From an uncultured Clostridium sp. (lineage in GTDB: Bacteria > Bacillota > Clostridia > TANB77 > CAG-508), in contig CAOKQZ010000018.1 in the NCBI GenBank assembly GCA_948471055.1, positions 1-39,879 on the forward strand: a stretch of DNA of 39,879 bases, read 5' to 3'. Each line of letters begins with the position of its first letter. Position 1 is the stretch's first letter. Positions 1-6,319 of the stretch are shown piece after piece. The translations under genes and the position numbers were made by a program. Below the pieces are notes generated by a model, which was not told the DNA's origin, made no database searches, and was given only the letters and a program-made list of their open reading frames with translations.

Positions 1-53
1 GTGCCGAAGATACTTGCGGGTTACCCTGCTGGAAAAATAGGTTGTCGCCAGGT
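1..53 (+). rRNA. rrf: 5S ribosomal RNA, 3' end only
   Basis: The first ~53 bases match the 3' half of bacterial 5S rRNA: GTGCCGAAGATACTTG, then GGGTTACCCTGC, then a GGAAAAATAGG..GCCAGG ending. The 5' part lies outside the window. The gene is followed after 6 bases by a tRNA-Asn, the usual end of a Clostridia rRNA operon. The exact 3' end is uncertain by a few bases. Confidence 0.8.
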
Positions 54-59
54 TTATAT

Positions 60-350
60 TCCTCTTTAGCTCAGTTGGTAGAGCGCTCGGCTGTTGAATG
101 TTAGCAGCACTACTTGAGAAATCAGTAGTTGATAAGGTGGCTAAGTCGGTGAAACTCGTAAGTAACGATAGTTACACGACAATACCGAGCAAGGCAAAAG
201 CTATGTGTAGAGACTTTACACCACCTACCTAAGTCGAAAGATATGGTAAAGATAAAGTCCAGACTACAAACTATTTATAATAGTGTTAATGAAAATTAAT
301 GTAGTAAAGTAACCGATAGGTCGTTGGTTCGAGTCCAACAAGAGGAGCCA
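60..350 (+). tRNA. tRNA-Asn(GUU) interrupted by a group I intron
   Basis: Exon 1 is 60-94 and exon 2 is 310-350. Spliced, they give a 76-nt tRNA with acceptor arm TCCTCTT/AAGAGGA, discriminator G, encoded CCA, T loop TTCGAGT and anticodon loop CTGTTAA (anticodon GUU, asparagine). The second tRNA-Asn at 2099-2174 is nearly identical but continuous, which fixes both splice points. The intron sits inside the anticodon, between U35 and U36. The gene lies directly behind 5S rRNA, so it is probably transcribed with the rRNA operon. Without splicing this copy cannot be a functional tRNA. Confidence 0.93.
95..309 (+). other. ORF-less group I self-splicing intron in tRNA-Asn
   Basis: This is a 215-nt insert. 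P1 forms between exon GCUGU plus U95 (90-95) and the internal guide AGCAGC (103-108), placing the U94-G104 wobble exactly at the 5' splice site. The last intron base is G309 (omega G). P2 is ACTACT (109-114) with AGTAGT (124-129). GGTGG near 136-140 can pair with CCACC near 221-225 as P3. GACTTTA pairs with TAAAGTC in the typical P7 position, where GATAAAGTCC resembles the conserved 3' strand. There is no room for a homing endonuclease. Subgroup is not assigned. Confidence 0.88.
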
Positions 351-351
351 T

Positions 352-382
352 AAAAAAGCTGATACAACGTATCAGCTTTTTT
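352..382 (+). terminator. Rho-independent terminator after tRNA-Asn
   Basis: A perfect stem (352-365 with 369-382) has a 3-nt loop AAC and ends in six T. It closes the rRNA/tRNA-Asn transcript. Confidence 0.9.
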
Positions 383-408
383 AGTAAATGATGGAGGGAA
401 AATAGAAT

Positions 409-1005
409 ATGACTTTGCGAAAAATAGGATTAGAGGAATTTCAGAAAGTAATTTATCCAGAATACAAAAAAATATTTCCTAAGGAAGAATGTAAACCCTA
501 TGCTTTAATTAAAAAAACTTTTGAAAATAATATTACAGATATGATTGAAATAATAGAAAGTGATAAAATTGTTGGATTTTTTATAGTCAATACACTAAAA
601 AATAATCAATATGCTATGTTAGATTTTTTTGCAATTTTGCCTCAATATCAAAACAAGGGATATGGAAGTAAAGCTATTAAATTATTGAAAGAAGAGAATA
701 AAAATTTAGAGGGAATCATAATAGAAATAGAGAAGTGTGGATTAGGAAAAAATGAAGAAGAAAATAGTTTTCGAGAAAAAAGAGCAAGGTTTTATGAAAG
801 ATTAGGTTTTCAAAAAATGGGTTTTGATATTGAATTATATATGGTAATGTATTCAATCTATGTATTACCTTGTAATGAAACTATATTTTTTGAGGATATG
901 AGAGTTAGTCAAGCAATGTTTGACATCTATAAAGCAATTTCAGGAGAAGAAAGAACCAAAAAGAACTGTAAAATTTACCCAGAAGGAAAAGAACCAAATA
1001 AGTGA
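409..1005 (+). CDS. GNAT-family N-acetyltransferase
   Basis: A 198-residue protein that probably transfers an acetyl group from acetyl-CoA to a small molecule or protein; the substrate is unknown. The acetyl-CoA pyrophosphate-binding motif is visible as QNKGYGSKAI at about residues 80-89, preceded by the usual beta-strand (AMLDFFAILP). The later FYERLGFQKMG segment is the standard GNAT strand with 'ARxFYerlGF'. A GGAGGG ribosome site sits at 392-397 before the ATG. The ~40-residue C-terminal extension (MRVSQAMFDIYKAI onward) is not part of the core fold. It stands alone between a terminator and a small membrane-protein gene. No in-frame CGG is present. Confidence 0.8.
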   Translation: MTLRKIGLEEFQKVIYPEYKKIFPKEECKPYALIKKTFENNITDMIEIIESDKIVGFFIVNTLKNNQYAMLDFFAILPQYQNKGYGSKAIKLLKEENKNLEGIIIEIEKCGLGKNEEENSFREKRARFYERLGFQKMGFDIELYMVMYSIYVLPCNETIFFEDMRVSQAMFDIYKAISGEERTKKNCKIYPEGKEPNK

Positions 1006-1077
1006 CATAATTCTAAAATTGACATAATGTGAAAAGTGAGATATAATAGGATTAACTTTTAAAGTTGGAGGCAAAAT

Positions 1078-1275
1078 ATGATAAAAGAGATGGTAAATTT
1101 TATATTATATCTCTTTGAAGATTTAGAACCATTTTGGGCATATGTATTGGTAAGTCTTCTTATATTAGAAGGTATCATAAAAGCTGTATATTTACGGCAA
1201 CCAGAATGGGAATCGAAAAAAACAAAAGATAAAGATGGGAATGAAGTTATCATACATTCTCGAATTAGAAAATAG
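1078..1275 (+). CDS. small membrane protein, function unknown
   Basis: Sixty-five residues with one transmembrane segment (about 16-38, FWAYVLVSLLILEGIIKAVY) followed by a charged tail ending DKDGNEVIIHSRIRK. A TTGGAGGC ribosome site precedes the ATG, and a terminator begins two bases after the stop, so it is a compact monocistronic gene. Codon 40 (1195-1197) is CGG, followed by C. This is the only in-frame CGG in the window where the unshifted frame looks right: shifting +1 would read through the terminator. I do not recognise the family. Confidence 0.6.
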   Translation: MIKEMVNFILYLFEDLEPFWAYVLVSLLILEGIIKAVYLRQPEWESKKTKDKDGNEVIIHSRIRK

Positions 1276-1276
1276 G

Positions 1277-1304
1277 AAAAGGCTACCTTCGGGTAGTCTT
1301 TTTT
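1277..1304 (+). terminator. Rho-independent terminator
   Basis: AAGGCTACC pairs with GGTAGTCTT around a short TTCG-type loop, followed by a T run. It starts immediately behind the 65-residue gene. Confidence 0.88.
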
Positions 1305-1377
1305 ATGCGAAAGAGGGGTTGTAAATTTAAAATACATATGATAAAATTGCATAAACTGGAAAAAAGAGGTTTATGTA

Positions 1378-2064
1378 ATGGAAAAAGTATTGAAAGACTG
1401 GACTCGATTTGAAAAAATATTGTTGGTGGTAAGTATTCTTTTAATTGGAACATCAGGGATTATTACGAAAAGTGAAATATTAACTATAATAGCATCTTTT
1501 GTGGGAATTACCTGTGCATTAATGCAAGCAAAAGGAAAAGTTATTAGTCAATTTATGGGAGTATTAGAAGCAATATTATATTCCATTTTGTCATTCCAAA
1601 ACCAATATTATGGAGAAGTAATTATTTATGCAGTTGTAGTACTTCCTACTTATTTATTTGGAATTTATTCTTGGGTTACACATAAAAATGAAGATACCGA
1701 TACGGTAGTAGCAAAGGTTTTTACAAAAAAGGATTGGCTTTTGTTATTAATTTTAAATATAGTGTTATTTTTCTTATTATACATGCTATTACAATATTTT
1801 CATACAAATGCACTATTGGTATCAACTCTATCTATGCTTGCTAGTTTAACAGCAACATATTTAATTGTACAAAGAAATAAGTATAGTTTCTTATTCTTTA
1901 TCATAAATGATATAATACTACTTATTTTATGGGGGATACCAGTGTTGCAAGGAGATATTTCTTTACTTCCAATTTTAATAGAACCGTTTCTTTTATTAAT
2001 CAATGATACCTATGGATGGAAAAATTGGAATGAAAATGAAAAAAATGCTTGTCAAGATGAATAA
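1378..2064 (+). CDS. pnuC: PnuC-like nicotinamide riboside/vitamin transporter
   Basis: A 228-residue integral membrane protein with about seven hydrophobic helices. The family pattern is visible: ISQFMGVLEAILYSILSF, then YYGEVIIYAVVVLPTYLFGIYSW, and the later NDIILLILW and INDTYGWKNW segments near the end. PnuC proteins facilitate uptake of nicotinamide riboside for NAD synthesis; related family members carry thiamine or riboflavin precursors, so the substrate is an inference. AAGAGG precedes the ATG. I saw no riboswitch in the 70-base leader. The next gene is tRNA-Asn, so this is probably a single-gene unit. Confidence 0.8.
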   Translation: MEKVLKDWTRFEKILLVVSILLIGTSGIITKSEILTIIASFVGITCALMQAKGKVISQFMGVLEAILYSILSFQNQYYGEVIIYAVVVLPTYLFGIYSWVTHKNEDTDTVVAKVFTKKDWLLLLILNIVLFFLLYMLLQYFHTNALLVSTLSMLASLTATYLIVQRNKYSFLFFIINDIILLILWGIPVLQGDISLLPILIEPFLLLINDTYGWKNWNENEKNACQDE

Positions 2065-2098
2065 AAAGACAGAAAGATAGTTATAATAAAAGTAACAT

Positions 2099-2174
2099 TC
2101 TTCTTTAGCTCAGTTGGTAGAGCGCTCGACTGTTAATCGATAGGTCGTTGGTTCGAGTCCAACAAGAAGAGCCA
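2099..2174 (+). tRNA. tRNA-Asn(GUU), intronless
   Basis: A complete 76-nt cloverleaf: acceptor TCTTCTT/AAGAAGA, anticodon loop CTGTTAA, T loop TTCGAGT, encoded CCA. It serves as the uninterrupted reference for the intron-bearing copy at 60-350. The A/T-rich defence island begins about 80 bases downstream, but no integrase or tRNA-derived attachment repeat was seen. Confidence 0.96.
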
Positions 2175-2185
2175 ATAAATTTAAA

Positions 2186-2225
2186 CAAAAATAAGGCGTT
2201 TTTATTGATAAATGCCTTATTTTTG
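2186..2225 (+). terminator. terminator after tRNA-Asn
   Basis: CAAAAATAAGGC (2186-2197) pairs with GCCTTATTTTTG (2214-2225), and the 3' arm is T-rich. Because of its symmetry it may act in both directions. Confidence 0.85.
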
Positions 2226-2236
2226 TTAGAAAATAA

Positions 2237-2265
2237 TTGTATTTCTATGAACTTTATGGTATAAA
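2237..2265 (+). promoter_or_regulatory. promoter of the defence operon
   Basis: TTGTAT (2237-2242), a 17-base spacer and TATAAA (2260-2265). The start of transcription would fall near 2272, just before the TTGCAA palindrome and the gajA ribosome site. Confidence 0.6.
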
Positions 2266-2306
2266 TAAGTAAAATATGAAATTTGCAACGCAGCATTGCA
2301 AATTCT
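2253..2306 (+). repeat. leader repeat, copy 1 (left edge of island)
   Basis: This stretch runs TTTATGGTATAAATAAG.., then ATGAAAT, TTGCAAC, five free bases, ATTGCAAATT. It aligns over ~53 bases with 8671-8725 in the same orientation. AATTTGCAA (2280-2288) and TTGCAAATT (2296-2304) form a 9-bp inverted repeat with a 7-base spacer, ending ~19 bases before the ATG. It may be an operator, an RNA hairpin, or the left boundary duplication of the island. Confidence 0.65.
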
Positions 2307-2323
2307 AAAAAGGATAACATTAT

Positions 2324-3895
2324 ATGATAGTAGAAAAAATAAGAGTAAAGAATTTTAAAAAATTTGAAGGAATAAAAGAAATAAAGTTTAATGATGATAT
2401 TAATGTGTTAATTGGAGATAATGAAGCTGGAAAGAGTACGATATTAACAGCATTAGATATTGTATTTAGTGGGAGTTTTAGTAAAGTAGAAGCCCTAGGT
2501 ATAGATACTTTATTTAATATTAATGCTATAAATAGCTTTTTAGAAAGCGACAGAAATTATTCATGTTTGCCTGAATTACATATTGAAGTTTTTCTTAAGG
2601 ATACAGGAATATCTGATTTAAATGGTGAAAACTACTTAAATAGCAATGATATCGAATGTGATGGACTAAAGTTCACTTGTATTCCAAATGAAGCATATTC
2701 AAAACAAATAGTGGAAATATTAAAAAATAAGAATTGTGTATTTCCATTTGAATATTATATTTGTAATTTTTCAACATTTTCTAATCACCCATATAATAGT
2801 TACAATAAATACATAAAACATATTTTGATAGACAATTCAAATATTAATAATGAATATGCAATTAAAGAATATACTACATCTGTATACAAAGCATATACAG
2901 ACAGAAATGCCCAAAATAGCAATAAAAATCAATATAGGCAATATAGATACTTATTTGAAACAGAAGTGTTAAATAAGACAAATGAATCGTTAAATAATGT
3001 AAAATTTGGATTATCTAATTCAAATAAACTAAGTCTTGAAAATAATTTAGCTGTTTACGAAAATGGTATTAATATATCAAATAAAGGAACTGGAAAACAA
3101 ACAATGATAAAAACAGAGTTTGCTTTACAAAAGCAAATAGATAATATAGATATGATTTTAATTGAAGAACCAGAAAATCATTTAAGCCATTTAAATATGA
3201 AGAAATTGATAACTAATATAACAGAAGCAAAAGATAAACAAATTTTTTTAACTACTCACAATAATATGATATGTTCAAGACTAGATTTAAGAAAATTAAT
3301 CTGTATGAATAGTAACATTGATAAAGCTTTAGAATTTAATAAAATAGATCAAGATACTGCAAAATTTTTTATTAAATCTCCTAATAATAACATTTTAAAC
3401 TTTGTATTATCAAAAAGAGTAATATTAGTTGAAGGTGCAGCAGAATATATACTGATGGAAAAGTTTTTTGAAATGATAACAAAAGTAAAGGTAGATGATT
3501 GCAATGTTAGTATAATAGCAATTAGTGGATTAAGTTTCGAAAGATATTTAGAAATAGCAGAAAAATTAAATATAAAGGTAGCAGTAATAACAGATAATGA
3601 TAGTAATTACGATAAGAATATAAAAGAAAAATATGACAAATATAAAGGCTCTGACAATATTAAAGTATTTGCTGAAACGAATAACGATTTAAAAACTTTT
3701 GAAATATCTTTATATAACAATAATATAAAATATTTGAACAATAATAAAGTTACTACAAGTACAGATATTCAAAAATTTATGCTTAATAATAAATCAGAAA
3801 ATGCTTATAGAATATTAGAAAAATTAGATAAAACAACAGAGAATTTTGTGATTCCTAAATATATAGAGAAGGCGATAAGATGGATAAAAAGTTAA
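2324..3895 (+). CDS. gajA: Gabija GajA-like OLD-family ATPase-TOPRIM nuclease
   Basis: A 523-residue protein. The N-terminal half is an ABC/SMC-type ATPase: Walker A GDNEAGKST (about 32-40) and Walker B LIEEPENHLSH (about 279-289), followed by the H-loop TTHNN. The C-terminal half is a TOPRIM nuclease: the catalytic glutamate in ILVEGAAEY (about 368-376) and an aspartate motif ITDNDSN (about 425-431). This order defines OLD-family nucleases; class 2 members paired with a UvrD-like helicase are Gabija GajA, which senses nucleotide depletion during phage infection and nicks DNA. The next gene overlaps by 16 bases, so the two are translationally coupled. Base composition is markedly more A/T-rich than the flanking housekeeping genes, a sign of transfer. 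It has no in-frame CGG. Confidence 0.85.
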   Translation: MIVEKIRVKNFKKFEGIKEIKFNDDINVLIGDNEAGKSTILTALDIVFSGSFSKVEALGIDTLFNINAINSFLESDRNYSCLPELHIEVFLKDTGISDLNGENYLNSNDIECDGLKFTCIPNEAYSKQIVEILKNKNCVFPFEYYICNFSTFSNHPYNSYNKYIKHILIDNSNINNEYAIKEYTTSVYKAYTDRNAQNSNKNQYRQYRYLFETEVLNKTNESLNNVKFGLSNSNKLSLENNLAVYENGINISNKGTGKQTMIKTEFALQKQIDNIDMILIEEPENHLSHLNMKKLITNITEAKDKQIFLTTHNNMICSRLDLRKLICMNSNIDKALEFNKIDQDTAKFFIKSPNNNILNFVLSKRVILVEGAAEYILMEKFFEMITKVKVDDCNVSIIAISGLSFERYLEIAEKLNIKVAVITDNDSNYDKNIKEKYDKYKGSDNIKVFAETNNDLKTFEISLYNNNIKYLNNNKVTTSTDIQKFMLNNKSENAYRILEKLDKTTENFVIPKYIEKAIRWIKS

Positions 3896-4935
3896 TATTA
3901 GCAGTTGCAGGAGCGGGAAAAACCACATTACTATTGAGTAAATTAAATGAAGTAGATCGATTTTTAATAGTAACTTATACAAAAACTAATTATGAAGATA
4001 TAAAAAAGTCAATAGTAAATAAATTTTCGTATATACCATCCAATATAAAAATATATACATATTTTGTGTTTTTATATAATTTTTGTTTCAAACCTTTTGA
4101 AATTAATTTATGTCCAAGAGATAATTTAAGGACTAAAGGTTTGGATTTTAATATAATAAATGATAATCATAGAGTAAAAAGTACACAAATTTCATATTAT
4201 ATGGCAAAAGAAAGTAAAAAGATGTATTCAAGTAGATTAGCCAAGTTGTGTGATAAAGAAAAATTGCTTATGAAAATAAAAAACAGAATAGAAAAGTATT
4301 TTGATTACTTTTTTATAGATGAAGTTCAAGATTTTGCAGGTAATGACTTTAATTTTATAAATGATTTAACAAAATGTGATGTAAATAGTGTATATGTTGG
4401 AGATTTTTATCAACATACATTTGATACAAGCAGAGATGGAAATGTAAATGCTAATCTGCATAAAGATATAAATGAATATTTAAATAAATTTAGAAAAAAT
4501 AATAAGAATTTAGAAATAGATTTACATTCTTTAGAAAAAAGCAGAAGATGTAAAAAAGAAGTCTGTGAATTCATTAGAAATAATATAAATATTGATATAT
4601 ATCCTGAAGAGAATAAAAGCGTTATTGTTAAGGAACTAATTGATGATACGAATATTAACAATATTATGAATGATAATAATATAGTAAAGTTGTTTTATCA
4701 AAAAAGTAAAAATTATAAAGGAAATGTAGAAAATTGGGGAAATAGTAAAGGTTCTACTTATGATAATGTTTGTGTAGTATTAAACAAAAAGACCTATGAT
4801 TTATATAAAAAAGGTAATTTAAATTCTCTAACAATGTCAACAAGGAATAAATTGTATGTTGCTTGTACAAGAACAAAAAATAATTTGTTTTTTATTGAAG
4901 AAAGTAAGATAAAGAAATTTAGGAAAGGAGATTAG
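3880..4935 (+). CDS. gajB: Gabija GajB-like compact UvrD-type helicase
   Basis: A 351-residue superfamily 1A helicase-like protein, overlapping gajA by 16 bases. Visible motifs: Walker A AVAGAGKTTLL (about 8-18), motif Ia VTYTKTN, motif II FIDEVQDF (about 147-154), motif III VGDFYQHTFDTSR, motif IV-like SRRCKKEVCEFI, motif V SKGSTYDNV, motif VI LYVACTRTKNNL. All nucleotide-contact motifs are retained, but the protein is much shorter than typical GajB (about 490) or UvrD (about 720); the accessory 1B/2B domains are largely missing, so unwinding activity is doubtful and an NTP-sensing or GajA-activating role is more likely (inference). A/T composition matches gajA. Confidence 0.82.
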   Translation: MDKKLILAVAGAGKTTLLLSKLNEVDRFLIVTYTKTNYEDIKKSIVNKFSYIPSNIKIYTYFVFLYNFCFKPFEINLCPRDNLRTKGLDFNIINDNHRVKSTQISYYMAKESKKMYSSRLAKLCDKEKLLMKIKNRIEKYFDYFFIDEVQDFAGNDFNFINDLTKCDVNSVYVGDFYQHTFDTSRDGNVNANLHKDINEYLNKFRKNNKNLEIDLHSLEKSRRCKKEVCEFIRNNINIDIYPEENKSVIVKELIDDTNINNIMNDNNIVKLFYQKSKNYKGNVENWGNSKGSTYDNVCVVLNKKTYDLYKKGNLNSLTMSTRNKLYVACTRTKNNLFFIEESKIKKFRKGD

Positions 4936-4938
4936 AGT

Positions 4939-6255
4939 ATGCCAAATATTGAAACGAATCGTATAGAAAACAAGGAACAATTAAATGAAGATTTTGAACA
5001 AGAAGTAATAGCTTTTCTTAATTACAAAGAAGGTGGAATTATATATGTTGGTGTTAGAAAAGATGGACAAGTAGTTGGAGTTGATAATTTAGACCCAATG
5101 CAATTACAAATAAAAGATAGAATAAAAAATAATATACAACCATCAACATTAGGACTATTTGATGTTATTGTAGAGAAAATAGAAAATCAAGAAGTAATAA
5201 AAGTTGTAATATCAAGTGGTACAGAAAAACCATATTATCTAAGAAAAAAAGGAAGAACGCCAGAAGGTTGCTATTTAAGAGTTGGAAGTAGCAAAGAAAG
5301 AATGACTTTTGAAATGATTGATAATATGTATGCAAAAAGAGTAAAAAATACATTAAAAGAAATTGAATCGCCTCGACAAGAGTTGACATTTAATCAATTA
5401 AAGATATATTACGAAGGACAGGGACTACAATTAAATGAAAACTTTTTGAAGAATTTAGACTTATTGACGAGTGAAGGAAAATATAATTATAATGCTTTTT
5501 TACTAGCAGATGAAAACAATGTATCTATCAAAGTAGTCAAGTATTTAGGGACAGACAAAATGGATTTAGTAAAAAATCAAGAATATGGATATAGATGTAT
5601 AATAACAGCAACGCAAAGAGTATTAGACAGACTAGAAGCTGAAAATACAGTTTATGCTAAAATAGAGTATAAAGGTAGAAAAGAAGTTGAAATGATAGAT
5701 AAAAAAGCATTAAAAGAAGCAGTTATAAATGCTATTGTGCATAATGATTATTCTTATGGAAATTCTCCAATAATAGAATTATACTCTGATAGAATTGAAA
5801 TTACATCTGCAGGAGGTTTGCCTCAAGAATTATCAAAAACGGATTTTTTTAGAGGTGTTACTGCACCAAGAAACAAAGAACTAATAAGAGTTTTCAAAGA
5901 TGTAGATTTAATTGAAAATATAGGTTCTGGAATATTAAGAATTTTGAAAGCATATGACAAAAATTGTTTTATATTTATGGATAATTTTTTAAGAGTTTCA
6001 TTTAAATATAGAGAAAATCCATTTGAATATGACCAAAAAATTAACCAAGAAAATGACCAAAGAGAATTGAGTAATATACAGAATAAAATAATTAGTTTAA
6101 TTAATCAAAATTCTAAAATAACACAAAAAGAGATGGCTAAAATATTAGAAGTTTCAAGAGAAAAGATAAAGTATAACATTGCAATTTTAAAAGATATGAA
6201 CATAATTGACAGGGAAGGTTCAAATAAAATTGGAAAATGGAAGATTTTGAAATGA
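4939..6255 (+). CDS. AlbA/Schlafen-domain ATP-binding protein (RecG-like family)
   Basis: 438 residues, starting 3 bases after the gajB stop with AAAGGAG before the ATG. The N-terminal ~110 residues fit the AlbA_2/Schlafen nucleic-acid-binding fold (EVIAFLNYKEGGIIYVGV, later YLRVGSSKERM). The middle holds a GHKL-type ATP-binding segment with the signature NAIVHNDYSYG (about 267-277) and IENIGSGILRIL. The last ~60 residues form a winged helix (KITQKEMAKILEVSREKIKYNI). Such proteins act as regulators or defence components; family members are often misnamed RecG helicase although no helicase motifs exist. Placement directly behind gajB suggests either a third defence subunit or the operon's regulator. 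Confidence 0.75.
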   Translation: MPNIETNRIENKEQLNEDFEQEVIAFLNYKEGGIIYVGVRKDGQVVGVDNLDPMQLQIKDRIKNNIQPSTLGLFDVIVEKIENQEVIKVVISSGTEKPYYLRKKGRTPEGCYLRVGSSKERMTFEMIDNMYAKRVKNTLKEIESPRQELTFNQLKIYYEGQGLQLNENFLKNLDLLTSEGKYNYNAFLLADENNVSIKVVKYLGTDKMDLVKNQEYGYRCIITATQRVLDRLEAENTVYAKIEYKGRKEVEMIDKKALKEAVINAIVHNDYSYGNSPIIELYSDRIEITSAGGLPQELSKTDFFRGVTAPRNKELIRVFKDVDLIENIGSGILRILKAYDKNCFIFMDNFLRVSFKYRENPFEYDQKINQENDQRELSNIQNKIISLINQNSKITQKEMAKILEVSREKIKYNIAILKDMNIIDREGSNKIGKWKILK

Positions 6256-6257
6256 TT

Positions 6258-6294
6258 TTATTGGTTAAAAATTGACCAATAAATTGACCAATAA
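6258..6294 (+). promoter_or_regulatory. tandem 12-bp repeat with inverted arm
   Basis: Two perfect head-to-tail copies of ATTGACCAATAA (6271-6282 and 6283-6294) follow TTATTGGT (6258-6265), which is the reverse complement of ACCAATAA. The array fills the space between the AlbA-family gene and the primase-helicase start. It has the look of an operator; the winged-helix C-terminus of the upstream gene is a candidate binder. Confidence 0.55.
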
Positions 6295-6319
6295 ACTTTA
6301 TAAAGGTGGTGAAATAACT

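Noticed and set aside
2105..2320. Minus-strand ORF across tRNA-Asn with CWTRTNDLSINSRALYQLS-like end
   Set aside because: This is a well-known false translation of the antisense strand of tRNA genes; similar shadows occur over tRNA-Ser (10730-10942) and tRNA-His (39691-39879).
4939..6255. RecG helicase
   Set aside because: Homologues are often labelled RecG, but no helicase motifs are present; the sequence shows AlbA and GHKL-type ATP-binding segments with a winged helix.
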